The notes below the pieces were generated by a model. That model did not search any database, was not told the origin of the DNA, and saw only the letters and a list, made by a program, of their open reading frames with translations. A stretch of DNA of 64,000 nucleotides, from positions 3,038,001-3,102,000 of the forward strand of contig NZ_CP053660.1 of the NCBI RefSeq assembly GCF_013177455.1, read 5' to 3'. Position numbers and translations under genes: made by a program. Position 1 is the first letter of the stretch; each line of letters opens with the position of its first letter. This document shows positions 53,810 to 64,000 of the stretch, in pieces. This DNA comes from Nocardioides marmotae. Its GTDB lineage: Bacteria; Actinomycetota; Actinomycetes; Propionibacteriales; Nocardioidaceae.

Positions 53810-54763
53810 TCAGCCCTTGCGCTTGTTGATCTCCTCGGTGGCCGCGGGGAGGACCGAGTGCAGGTCGCCCACGACGCCGAAGTCGACGAGCTCGAAGATC
53901 GGCGCCTCCTCGTCCTTGTTGACCGCGACGATCGTCTTCGAGGTCTGCATGCCGGCGCGGTGCTGGATCGCACCGGAGATGCCGTTGGCGACGTAGAGCT
54001 GCGGGGAGACGACCTTGCCGGTCTGGCCCACTTGGAAGGTGTGCGGCATCCAGCCGGAGTCGACCGCGGCGCGCGAGGCGCCGACCGCCGCGCCGAGCGC
54101 GTCGGCCAGGCCCTCGACCGGCTCGAAGTTGCCGCCGGTGCCACGACCGCCCGAGACCACGATCGCGGCCTCGGTCAGCTCGGGGCGACCCGAGGCCTTG
54201 CGCGGCTGCTGGGCCACGATCTGGGCCTTCTTGGCCGAGTCGGAGATCGTCGCGGCGAACTCCTCGACGGTGCCGGCGGCGCCGACCTCCTCCACCGGGG
54301 CGGAGTTGGGCTTGACCGTGATGAGCGGGACACCCTGGGTGACCTTGCCCTTGACGGTGTAGCTGCCGGCGAAGACGGACTGGGTGACGACGCCACCCTC
54401 CTCGATGTCGACGGCGTCGGTGATCAGGCCCGAGCCGGTCTTGATCGCCAGGCGGGCGGCGACCTCCTTGCCCTCGTAGCCGGAGACGAAGAGGACCGCA
54501 GCCGGGGAGGTCTTCTCCACCAGCTGGGCCAGCGCCTCGGCCTTGGGGGCGACCAGGTAGCCCTTGATCTCGGTGTCGTCGACGACGTACACCTTCTCGG
54601 CGCCGAGCTGGCCGAGCTTCTGCGCGGCCTCGGCACCCTTGTCGGAGGAGCCGAAGAAGACCGCCGAGGCCTCGCCCAGGCGGCGGGCCAGGGTGAGCAG
54701 CTCGAAGGTGGGCTTGCGGATCGCGCCGTCGACGTGGTCGACGACGACCAGGACTTCAGACAT
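53810..54763 (-). CDS. etfA: Electron transfer flavoprotein subunit alpha
   Basis: A 317-residue subunit of the FAD-containing carrier that passes electrons from acyl-CoA dehydrogenases to the quinone pool. The N-terminal domain starts [26 protein letters not shown]. The C-terminal FAD domain is intact: [36 protein letters not shown], then [27 protein letters not shown] and [29 protein letters not shown]. It lies 19 bases after etfB. With two acyl-CoA ligases in the window it fits beta-oxidation. Confidence 0.97.
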   Translation of the reverse strand: MSEVLVVVDHVDGAIRKPTFELLTLARRLGEASAVFFGSSDKGAEAAQKLGQLGAEKVYVVDDTEIKGYLVAPKAEALAQLVEKTSPAAVLFVSGYEGKEVAARLAIKTGSGLITDAVDIEEGGVVTQSVFAGSYTVKGKVTQGVPLITVKPNSAPVEEVGAAGTVEEFAATISDSAKKAQIVAQQPRKASGRPELTEAAIVVSGGRGTGGNFEPVEGLADALGAAVGASRAAVDSGWMPHTFQVGQTGKVVSPQLYVANGISGAIQHRAGMQTSKTIVAVNKDEEAPIFELVDFGVVGDLHSVLPAATEEINKRKG

Positions 54764-54782
54764 CTCTATCTCTCCTCGGTCC

Positions 54783-55592
54783 TCAGATGAACTTCTTCGA
54801 CACGAGGAACTCCGTCAGCGCAGTGGCGCCCGAGCCGTCCTCGTCCTTGACGATCTCGCCGGCGGTGCGCGGCGGGCGGGCCGTGGTCTCGGTGACCTCG
54901 GTCCAGGCGGCCGAGAGGCCGACCTCGCCGGCGTCCACGCCGATGTCGGAGAGCGACCAGGTCTCCAGCGGCTTCTTCTTCGCCGCCATGATCCCCTTGA
55001 ACGACGGGTAGCGCGCCTCGCCGGTCTGGTCGGTCACCGACATGACCAGCGGCATCGTCGCGCCGATGACCTCGGTGGCGGTGTCGGAGTCGCGCTTGAT
55101 GCGGACCTGGTCGCCCTGGGTCTCCACCACGGAGGCGAAGGTGACCTGGGGCAGGTCGAGGCGCTCGGCGAGCATCGCCGGGACGACCGAGCCGGAGGCG
55201 TCGGTCGAGGCCATGCCGCACATGACCAGGTCGACCTTCCCCCCCTCGTCGGACAGGGCGGCGCCGGCCTTCTCGATCGCCTTGGCCAGCACCAGCGAGG
55301 TGGCGACGTAGTCGGAGCCCGCGATGGCCTCGTCGGTGACCAGGATGCCCTGGTCGGCGCCCATCTGCAGCGCCTTCCGGACAGCGTCGACGGCCTTCTC
55401 CGGCCCCACGCAGAGCGCGGTCACCGTGGTGCCCTCGTTCTTCTCCTTCAGCTGCAGCGCCTGCTCAACGGCGTACTCGTCGAGCTCCGACAGGAGCCCG
55501 TCGACGCCGACTCGGTCCACGGTGTTGTCCGACTCGAACTGCCGGTCGGCAGTGGAGTCGGGCACGTACTTCACACAGACAACAATGTTCAT
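54783..55592 (-). CDS. etfB: Electron transfer flavoprotein subunit beta
   Basis: A 269-residue partner of EtfA. The start MNIVVCVKYVPDSTADRQF is typical. DEYAVEQALQLKEKNEGTTVTALCVGPEKAVDAVRKALQMGADQGILVTD at 37-87 is the usual core with the AMP-binding region, and VDLVMCGMASTDASGSVVPAMLAERL near 125 is the family signature. It is the first gene of etfBA. The 127 bases upstream, to the small membrane protein gene, hold its promoter but no motif I can name. Confidence 0.97.
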   Translation of the reverse strand: MNIVVCVKYVPDSTADRQFESDNTVDRVGVDGLLSELDEYAVEQALQLKEKNEGTTVTALCVGPEKAVDAVRKALQMGADQGILVTDEAIAGSDYVATSLVLAKAIEKAGAALSDEGGKVDLVMCGMASTDASGSVVPAMLAERLDLPQVTFASVVETQGDQVRIKRDSDTATEVIGATMPLVMSVTDQTGEARYPSFKGIMAAKKKPLETWSLSDIGVDAGEVGLSAAWTEVTETTARPPRTAGEIVKDEDGSGATALTEFLVSKKFI

Positions 55593-55719
55593 GGTGACGG
55601 CCGGGAAGGCCCCTCCTGTGCACTCGGATGTGTTCGTGAGGCTACCGCCGGGTCAGAACGCAGGAAACAGAGGCCGGCGGTGGACTACCTCACAGCCCTC
55701 AGGCCTGGCGCGCAGCCGC

Positions 55720-56055
55720 TCAGGGGCGTACGACGCGCTCCACGACGCGGCCCACGACGAGCCATGCCACGGCGCCCAGGCCCCAGTTGAACAGCGCGTT
55801 CTTGGTCTCGGCGTTGCCGCCCTCGAACTGCTTGATCCCGTTGTCGCGGGAGAAGATGCCCAGGTCGACCGCGTCGGCGACGTCGAGCACGAACGTCACC
55901 AGCCCGTTGTCCCGGTTCGCCCCCAGGGCGATGCACAGCGCACCCACCGCCAGGAAGATCGCGGCCAGCGCGAACAGCGTCCACAGGACCGTCGCCACCT
56001 GCGCCCGCACCTTCGTGCCGCCGGTGAGGCCCTTCGTGCCTGTCATGCCTGCCAT
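55720..56055 (-). CDS. Small two-helix membrane protein, unknown function
   Basis: A 111-residue protein with two hydrophobic segments: VLWTLFALAAIFLAVGALCIAL at about 22-43 and LFNWGLGAVAWLVVGRVVERVV at about 88-109. The loop between them holds FVLDVADAVDLGIFSRDNGIKQF. No domain is recognised; similar membrane proteins occur in other Nocardioides-like genomes. The ATG at 56055 (MAGMTGTKG) has GAGGGAG seven bases upstream and is better than the inner ATG. It is divergent from glgX. Confidence 0.75.
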   Translation of the reverse strand: MAGMTGTKGLTGGTKVRAQVATVLWTLFALAAIFLAVGALCIALGANRDNGLVTFVLDVADAVDLGIFSRDNGIKQFEGGNAETKNALFNWGLGAVAWLVVGRVVERVVRP

Positions 56056-56170
56056 GCGCGCTCCCTCGTCCCCCTCGTCATCGGGTCGCCGACCTGTCTC
56101 GGACCCGCTTCGGCCTTCCTTCGGGGGGCATTGTGCCCGGGTCCACCCCCGCGTCGGCGACAATGACCCG

Positions 56171-58321
<2,151 letters not shown>

Positions 58322-58335
58322 CCCGCGCCACCACC

Positions 58336-59218
58336 CGCTGGTTGAGCAGGCGGCCCCGCTGGTTGAGCAGGCGAGCGCCAGCGAGCCGTGTCGAAACCCC
58401 CGCACCCGCGCAGAGCCCTGCGCACCTCACCGGGTTTCGACACGCTCAACCAACAGCAGACCCGCGCCGCCACCACCCGCTGGTTGAGCAGGCGAGCGCC
58501 AGCGAGCCGTGTCGAAACCCGGCGACCATGGCCGAGGCCCTGCACCCCTCACCGGGTTTCGACACGCTCAGGCCGCCAGACGGCCTTCGCTGCTCAACCA
58601 ACAGCAGACCCGCCCCACCACCCGCTGGTTGAGCAGGCGGCCCCGCTGGTTGAGCAGGCGAGCGCCAGCGAGCCGTGTCGAAACCCGGCGACCCTGGCCG
58701 AGGCCCTGCACCCCTCACCGGGTTTCGACACACTCAGGCCTAGCGGCCTTCGCTGCTCAACCAACAGCAGACCCGCGCCACCACCCGCTGGTTGAGCAGG
58801 CGAGCGCCAGCGAGCCGTGTCGAAACCCGGCGACCCTGGCCGAGGCCCTGCACCCCTCACCGGGTTTCGACACGCTCAGGCCTGGCGGCCTTCGCTGCTC
58901 AACCAACAGCAGACCCGCGCCACCACCCGCTGGTTGAGCAGGCGAGCGCCAGCGAGCCGTGTCGAAACCCGGCGACCATGGCCACGGCCCTGCACCCCAC
59001 ACCGGGTTTCGACACGCTCAGGCCTGGCGGCCTTCGCTGCTCAACCAACAGCAGACCCGCCCCACCACCCGCTGGTTGAGCAGGCGAGCGCCAGCGAGCC
59101 GTGTCGAAACCCCCGCACCCGCGCAGAGCCCTGCGCACCTCACCGGGTTTCGACACGCTCAGGCCTGGCGGCCTTCGCTGCTCAACCAGCGGTGCGGCCT
59201 TCGCTGCTCAACCAGCGG
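58336..59218. repeat. Array of six REP-like palindromic units between glgX and glgP
   Basis: The whole 0.9-kb gap between convergent glgX and glgP is filled by repeats and holds no real gene. Each unit is an imperfect hairpin of about 117 bp: GGTTGAGCAG ... GTGTCGAAACCCGG, a 30-base loop, then CCGGGTTTCGACAC ... CTGCTCAACC. Units are joined by a spacer of about 25 bp (CAACAGCAGACCCG). Cores begin at 58359, 58480, 58646, 58788, 58930 and 59072; the last three steps are exactly 142 bp. A 21-bp piece (GCTGGTTGAGCAGGCGGCCC-type) is duplicated before units 1 and 3, and a truncated extra half lies at the end (59189-59217). Short frames inside the array are repeat translations. Confidence 0.95.
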
Positions 59219-59223
59219 ATGGT

Positions 59224-61800
59224 TCAGGCTGGCAGCGCCACCACGCCCAGCTCGGCCGGGGAGACCAGCAGCTCGTTGCGCGGCACGACCCGCACGGTGT
59301 AGCCGAACGCGCCGGACTGGTCGAGGGTGACGTCGCCGTCGAAGCGGTGCCGGCCACCCTCGTAGCTCTCGGCCAGGACCAGCTCGGTCACCGAGGTGTC
59401 GCGCAGCTCGTCCTCGCTGGTCGTGCGGCCGTGCACCAGCTGCACCGCGACGTCGCCGGGCGCGAGGTCGCCGAGCGCCACGAAGGCGCGCACCGACATC
59501 ACCGCACCCACCTCGGGCGCGTCGCCCACACCGCTGCTCTCGACGTGCTCGACGCGCACGCCCGCCCAGCCGGTGCGGACGCGGCGCTTCCAGGCCGCCA
59601 GCTCCGCGGCGCCGGCGTAGTCGTCGTTGAGGCGCCGGGCGTTGACCGAGGCCGGGACGTAGAGCTGCTGGGTGTAGTCGCGGACCATCCGGGTCGCCAG
59701 CACCTTGGGGCCGAGCGACTTCAGGGTGTGCCGCAGCATCTCCAGCCAGCGGGTCGGCACGCCCTCCTCGTCGACGTCGTAGAAGCGCGGCGCGACCTCG
59801 TTCTCGATGAGGTCGTAGAGGGCCGCCGCCTCGAGGTCGTCGCGCTTGTCGGTGTCCTCGACGCCGTCGGCCGACGGGATCGCCCAGCCGTTCTCGCCGT
59901 CGTACCACTCATCCCACCAGCCGTCGAGGATGGAGAGGTTGAGCCCGCCGTTCAGGGCGGCCTTCATGCCCGAGGTGCCGCACGCCTCGTAGGGGCGCAG
60001 CGGGTTGTTGAGCCACACGTCGCAGCCGGGGTAGAGCGGCTGCGCCATCGCGATGTCGTAGTTGGGCAGGTAGGCGATCCGGTGCCGCACGTCCGCGTCG
60101 TCGGCGAGCTGCACGATGGCCTGGATCAGCTTCTTGCCGCCGTCGTCGGCCGGGTGGGCCTTGCCGGCCATCACCAGCTGCACGGGCCGCTCGGGGTCGG
60201 TGAGCAGCCGCTTGAGCCGGGCCGGGTCGCGCAGCAGCAGCGTCAGCCGCTTGTACGACGCCGCCCGCCGCGCAAAGCCGATGGTCAGCACGTCGGGGTC
60301 GAGCGCGGAGTCGATCCAGCCCAGCTCCGCGGGGGCCTGGCCGCGCTTCTCGTGGGAGCGGTGCATGCGCCGACGGGCGTCGGCGACGAGCCGCTCGCGC
60401 AGCTGGCGCTTGACGTCCCAGATGCGCCGGCCGGGGATCTTGTCGGCCGCGGCCCAGAAGCTGTCGAGGTCGTCGGGGTCCGCACCGACCTCGGTGGCCA
60501 GCTCGAAGACCTCGCGGGCGACCCACGTCGGGGCGTGCACGCCGTTGGTGATCGACCCGATCGGCACCTCAGCCTCGTCGAAGGCCGGCCACAGGCCGTT
60601 GAACATCTCCCGGCTCACGTGGCCGTGGAGCTTCGAGACGCCGTTGGCGCGCTGGGCCAGGCGGAAGCCCATGACGGCCATGTTGAAGACCGAGCCGTCG
60701 CCGCCCTCGTAGTCCTCGGCGCCCAGCGCGAGGATCCGGTCGACCGGGACGCCGGGCACCGGCCCCGCGTCGGAGAGGTACTGCTCGACCAGCGTGCGCG
60801 GGAACCGGTCGATGCCGGCGGGCACCGGCGTGTGGGTGGTGAAGACGGTCGAGGCGCGGCCGACCTCGAGCGCGGTGTCGAAGTCGAGCCGGGGGCCGGC
60901 CTCGTCGACGGTGAGCTCGCGGATCCGCTCGAGGCCGAGGAAGCCGGCGTGGCCCTCGTTGGTGTGGAAGACCTCGGGGGCGGGGTGCCCGGTGAGCCGG
61001 GCGTAGGCGCGCAGCGCGCGGACGCCGCCGATGCCCAGCAGCAGCTCCTGGCGCAGCCGGTGCTCGGAGTTGCCGCCGTAGAGCCGGTCGGTGACCCCGA
61101 CGTAGTGCTCGGGGTTCTCCTCGACGTCGGTGTCGAGCATGAGCAGCGGCACCCGGCCGACGCTGGCGACCCAGATCCGGGCGACCAGGTCGGGGCCGTC
61201 GGGCATCGCCAGGGAGATCGTCGCCCGGGAGCCGTCGGGCTCGCGCAGCAGCGAGATCGGCAGCTCGTCGGGGTCCAGGACGGGGTAGGTCTCCTGCTGC
61301 CAGCCCTCGCGAGACAGCGACTGCTTGAAGTAGCCGTGCTTGTAGAGCAGGCCGACGCCGATGATCGGCACGCCGAGGTCGCTGGCCGCCTTGAGGTGGT
61401 CGCCGGCGAGGATGCCGAGGCCGCCGGAGTACTGCGGCAGCACCGCGGTGATGCCGAACTCCGGGGAGAAGTAGGCGATCGAGGACGGCCCGCCGGCGGG
61501 GCCACGCTTCTGGTACCAGCGGTCCTCGGTCAGGTAGGTCTGCAGGTCGGCCCGGGCCGCGGCCAGCGCGTCCAGGAACCCCTGGTCCCCGGCGAGGTCG
61601 TCGAGGCGGGCGCGGCCGACCGAGCCGAGCAGCTTGACCGGGTCGCGGCCGGTCGAGTGCCACAGCACGGGGTCGACGCGCTCGAAGACGTCCTGGGTCT
61701 CGGGGTGCCAGGACCAGCGCAGGTTCCCCGCGAGCTCGCCGAGCGCGGCGAGCGCGGGCGGGAGGACGGGACGGACGGTGAATCGACGAATGGCACGCAC
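59224..61800 (-). CDS. glgP: Alpha-glucan phosphorylase
   Basis: An 858-residue GT35 phosphorylase that releases glucose-1-phosphate from glycogen or maltodextrin. The N-terminus is the family's MRAIRRFTVRPVLPPAL-type start, for which I chose GTG 61800 over a TTG 12 codons upstream. GGLGILAGDHLKAASDLGVP lies near 115. The PLP site EACGTSGMKAALNGGLNLSILDGWWDEW, with the cofactor lysine in GMK, is near 610. Full length for the actinobacterial alpha-glucan phosphorylase group. It is divergent from glgE, whose glucan product it could degrade. Confidence 0.96.
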   Translation of the reverse strand: MRAIRRFTVRPVLPPALAALGELAGNLRWSWHPETQDVFERVDPVLWHSTGRDPVKLLGSVGRARLDDLAGDQGFLDALAAARADLQTYLTEDRWYQKRGPAGGPSSIAYFSPEFGITAVLPQYSGGLGILAGDHLKAASDLGVPIIGVGLLYKHGYFKQSLSREGWQQETYPVLDPDELPISLLREPDGSRATISLAMPDGPDLVARIWVASVGRVPLLMLDTDVEENPEHYVGVTDRLYGGNSEHRLRQELLLGIGGVRALRAYARLTGHPAPEVFHTNEGHAGFLGLERIRELTVDEAGPRLDFDTALEVGRASTVFTTHTPVPAGIDRFPRTLVEQYLSDAGPVPGVPVDRILALGAEDYEGGDGSVFNMAVMGFRLAQRANGVSKLHGHVSREMFNGLWPAFDEAEVPIGSITNGVHAPTWVAREVFELATEVGADPDDLDSFWAAADKIPGRRIWDVKRQLRERLVADARRRMHRSHEKRGQAPAELGWIDSALDPDVLTIGFARRAASYKRLTLLLRDPARLKRLLTDPERPVQLVMAGKAHPADDGGKKLIQAIVQLADDADVRHRIAYLPNYDIAMAQPLYPGCDVWLNNPLRPYEACGTSGMKAALNGGLNLSILDGWWDEWYDGENGWAIPSADGVEDTDKRDDLEAAALYDLIENEVAPRFYDVDEEGVPTRWLEMLRHTLKSLGPKVLATRMVRDYTQQLYVPASVNARRLNDDYAGAAELAAWKRRVRTGWAGVRVEHVESSGVGDAPEVGAVMSVRAFVALGDLAPGDVAVQLVHGRTTSEDELRDTSVTELVLAESYEGGRHRFDGDVTLDQSGAFGYTVRVVPRNELLVSPAELGVVALPA

Positions 61801-61969
61801 GAGGCTGACGCTAGCGAGATTCTTTGATCGTTCCAACTGTTTCGCGCTGATCCGTTCGCCACGTCCCGACCTGGGTACATGCCCCCAGAGCCGGAGCCCT
61901 CGGGCCCCGCCCGCACACCGCGACGGCGCGACTTGTGTGCCTGCCGCGAGACGCCACTAGGTTGGAGAA

Positions 61970-63958
61970 ATGGTCGGACGCATACCCGTCATGAACGTCA
62001 TGCCCGTGGTCGACCTCGGCCGGCAGCCGGCGAAGGCCACCGTCGGGGAGCCGCTGCCCGTCCGGGCCACGGTCTTCCGCGAGGGGCACGACCGGCTCGG
62101 CGCCGAGGTGGTCCTCACCGACCCCTCCGGAACGCGCCGCCCGCCGGTGCGGATGACCAAGCACGCCGAGGTCCCCGACCGGTACGACGCGTGGGTCACG
62201 CCCGACGCCCCCGGCGCCTGGACCTTCGAGATCCAGGCCTGGTCCGACCCGGTCGCGACCTGGCAGCACGCCGCGGGGCTGAAGATCCCCGCCGGTGTCG
62301 ACGTCGAGCTGATGTTCAAGGAGGGCCGCCTGCTCCTCGAGCGCGTCCGCGGCGACCTCGACGGCAAGGACAGCGCCGCCCGCGAGGTGGTCGACGCCGC
62401 GATCGAGGCGTGCACCGACACCTCGCGCCCCGATGCCGCGCGGCTCGCGGTGCTGGAGGCCCCCGAGCTCGACGCCGTCTTCCTCGACCACCCGCTGCGC
62501 GAGCTGGTGACCGTCGAGGGCCCCTACCCGCTCTACGCCGACCGGGAGCGCGCCCTCTACGGCAGCTGGTATGAGTTCTTCCCGCGCTCGGAGGGGGCGA
62601 CCCGCGACCCGGAGACCGGCAAGGTCACCAGCGGCACCCTCCGCACCGCCGCGGAGCGGCTCGACGCCGTGGCCGCGATGGGCTTCGACGTGATCTACCT
62701 GCCGCCGATCCACCCCATCGGCGAGGTCAACCGCAAGGGCCCGAACAACACGCTGACCCCCGGCCCCGACGACCCGGGCTCGCCGTGGGCGATCGGCTCG
62801 CGGTTCGGCGGGCACGACGCCGTCCACCCCGACCTCGGCACGATCGAGGACTTCGACGCCTTCGTCGCCCGGGCCGGCGAGCTCGGCCTCGAGGTCGCGC
62901 TCGACCTCGCGCTCCAGGCCGCCCCGGACCACCCGTGGGTCACCGAGCACCCGGAGTTCTTCACCACCCGGGCCGACGGGTCGATCGCCTTCGCGGAGAA
63001 CCCGCCGAAGAAGTACCAGGACATCTACCCGATCAACTTCGACAACGACCCGAGCGGCATCTGCCGCGAGGTGCTGCGCGTGGTCAAGCACTGGATGAGC
63101 CACGGCGTACGGATCTTCCGCGTCGACAACCCGCACACCAAGCCGGTCGCGTTCTGGGAGTGGCTGCTCAGGGAGGTGCGCCGCACCGACCCCGACGTGC
63201 TGTTCCTCTCCGAGGCCTTCACCCGCCCGGCGATGATGCACGGCCTCGGCGCGGTGGGCTTCCACCAGAGCTACACCTACTTCACCTGGCGCACCGCGAA
63301 GTGGGAGCTCGAGGAGTACCTCCGCGAGCTGGCGACCGAGTCCGACCACGTCATGCGGCCGAACTTCTTCGTCAACACCCCCGACATCCTCCACGCCTAC
63401 CTGCAGTACGGCGGCCCGGCGGCGTTCAAGATCCGTGCCGTGCTCGCGGCGACCGGCTCGCCGAGCTGGGGCGTGTACGCCGGTTACGAGCTCTACGAGC
63501 ATGTCGCGGTCAAGCCCGGCAGCGAGGAGTACCTCGACTCCGAGAAGTACCAGATCCGCATCCGCGACTGGGACGGTGCCGCGCGCGAGGGCCGCACCCT
63601 GGCGCCGTACCTGACCCGGCTCAACGAGGTCCGCCGCGGACACCGGGCGCTCCAGCTGCTGCGCAACGTGGTCATCCACTCCAGCGACGACGAGAACATC
63701 CTCGTCTACAGCAAGCATGCGGTCGCCGCCGACGGCACCCCCGACGACGTGATCGTCGTGGTCAACCTCGACCCCCACGCCACCCGCGAGACCACGGTCC
63801 ACCTCGACCTGCCCGCGATGGGGATGGAGGCGGGCGAGTCGTTCATCGTCCACGACGAGATCACGGGGGACGACTGGAGCTGGGCGCAGCACAACTACGT
63901 CCGCCTCGACCCCTACCACGAGCCCGCGCACGTCCTGACCGTGAGGAGGACCCGGTGA
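61970..63958 (+). CDS. glgE: Alpha-1,4-glucan:maltose-1-phosphate maltosyltransferase GlgE
   Basis: A 662-residue GH13_3 enzyme that extends alpha-glucan from maltose-1-phosphate. The N-terminus MVGRIPVMNVMPVVDLG is typical. The catalytic nucleophile is D386 in FRVDNPHTKP, the acid/base E415 in LFLSEAFTRP, and the third acid is in FVNTPDILHAYLQYGG near 470. The 29-residue spacing of nucleophile and acid matches known GlgE. The ATG at 61970 has TTGGAGAA seven bases upstream. The next gene starts within its stop codon (GTGA), so the two are coupled. It belongs with glgX and glgP in alpha-glucan turnover. Confidence 0.97.
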   Translation: MVGRIPVMNVMPVVDLGRQPAKATVGEPLPVRATVFREGHDRLGAEVVLTDPSGTRRPPVRMTKHAEVPDRYDAWVTPDAPGAWTFEIQAWSDPVATWQHAAGLKIPAGVDVELMFKEGRLLLERVRGDLDGKDSAAREVVDAAIEACTDTSRPDAARLAVLEAPELDAVFLDHPLRELVTVEGPYPLYADRERALYGSWYEFFPRSEGATRDPETGKVTSGTLRTAAERLDAVAAMGFDVIYLPPIHPIGEVNRKGPNNTLTPGPDDPGSPWAIGSRFGGHDAVHPDLGTIEDFDAFVARAGELGLEVALDLALQAAPDHPWVTEHPEFFTTRADGSIAFAENPPKKYQDIYPINFDNDPSGICREVLRVVKHWMSHGVRIFRVDNPHTKPVAFWEWLLREVRRTDPDVLFLSEAFTRPAMMHGLGAVGFHQSYTYFTWRTAKWELEEYLRELATESDHVMRPNFFVNTPDILHAYLQYGGPAAFKIRAVLAATGSPSWGVYAGYELYEHVAVKPGSEEYLDSEKYQIRIRDWDGAAREGRTLAPYLTRLNEVRRGHRALQLLRNVVIHSSDDENILVYSKHAVAADGTPDDVIVVVNLDPHATRETTVHLDLPAMGMEAGESFIVHDEITGDDWSWAQHNYVRLDPYHEPAHVLTVRRTR

Positions 63959-64000
63959 CCGACGCCCCGACGAGCACGACGCCGGAGCACACCGACCAGC
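63955..64000 (+). CDS. Start of the next gene, coupled to glgE (probably treS, partial)
   Basis: A GTG at 63955 overlaps the glgE stop by four bases, with GAGGAGG nine bases upstream. The visible residues (VTDAPTSTTPEHTDQ) are a flexible leader with no motif. In actinobacteria glgE is normally followed by treS (trehalose synthase, often with maltokinase), so treS is the best guess, but nothing in these 15 residues proves it. Confidence 0.55.
   Translation, partial: MTDAPTSTTPEHTDQ

Noticed and set aside
58336..59218. CRISPR array
   Set aside because: The units are long (about 117 bp) inverted repeats with near-identical spacers and no cas genes, not short direct repeats with unique spacers.
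58388..59330. Overlapping frames with repeated peptides (LVEQASASEPCRNP) in the glgX-glgP gap
   Set aside because: They are translations of the palindromic DNA repeat in rotating frames; the 142-bp period is not a multiple of three and no start site is supported.

Overview
The window is about 64 kb of very GC-rich chromosome with actinobacterial gene content: an ImuA'/ImuB/DnaE2 mutasome behind an actinobacterial-type LexA box, the GlgE route, a Pmt-type protein mannosyltransferase and many GTG starts. The style and the repeats suggest a Nocardioidaceae member (Nocardioides-like); this is an inference from content, not a database match. Nearly all of it is chromosomal backbone. There is one intact insertion sequence, one tRNA gene, no rRNA, no CRISPR array and no prophage.

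Layout. 0-2.3 kb: SOS mutasome imuA'-imuB-dnaE2 (dnaE2 runs off the left edge). 2.4-5.9 kb: a long-chain acyl-CoA synthetase, a MOSC protein and a small-molecule kinase. 6-17 kb: an exopolysaccharide locus. A polyprenyl-phosphate sugar transferase on the + strand faces seven tightly coupled genes on the - strand: an APH-kinase/flippase fusion, a polysaccharide deacetylase, an O-antigen-ligase-like polymerase, three GT4 glycosyltransferases and a Wzz-like protein with a dead P-loop. 17-25 kb: lipoprotein, coiled-coil protein, acetyltransferase, cupin/JmjC protein, lepA, fatty acid hydroxylase, a second APH-like kinase, rpsT. 25-35 kb: holA, comEC-comEA, an IS30-family element sitting in a long palindrome, degV, and leuS preceded by a leucine attenuator. 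35-42 kb: epimerase, SDR, AraC regulator, Baeyer-Villiger monooxygenase, dps, and a second acyl-CoA synthetase with a KstR-like operator and a divergent MarR-type gene. 42-48 kb: DinB protein, pmt, and a murL-murD2-class IV PLP enzyme operon for the alternative route to D-glutamate in peptidoglycan. 48-56 kb: tRNA-Ala, a histidine phosphatase, rsfS-nadD, proA, flotillin/NfeD, etfBA. 56-64 kb: glycogen/alpha-glucan metabolism (glgX, glgP, glgE and the start of the next gene), with a 0.9-kb array of palindromic repeats between the convergent glgX and glgP.

How the parts work together. The EPS genes form a lipid-linked polysaccharide pathway: initiation by the sugar transferase, elongation by the GT4 enzymes, flipping, polymerisation and length control, with deacetylation. 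MurL and MurD2 would add L-Glu to UDP-MurNAc-L-Ala and then epimerise it, replacing or supplementing MurI/MurD. GlgX, GlgP and GlgE trim, phosphorolyse and build alpha-glucan. The most notable signals are the kinase-flippase fusion, the leuS attenuator, the murL-murD2 locus, the REP-like array, and the IS30 copy in a 20-bp-arm palindrome.
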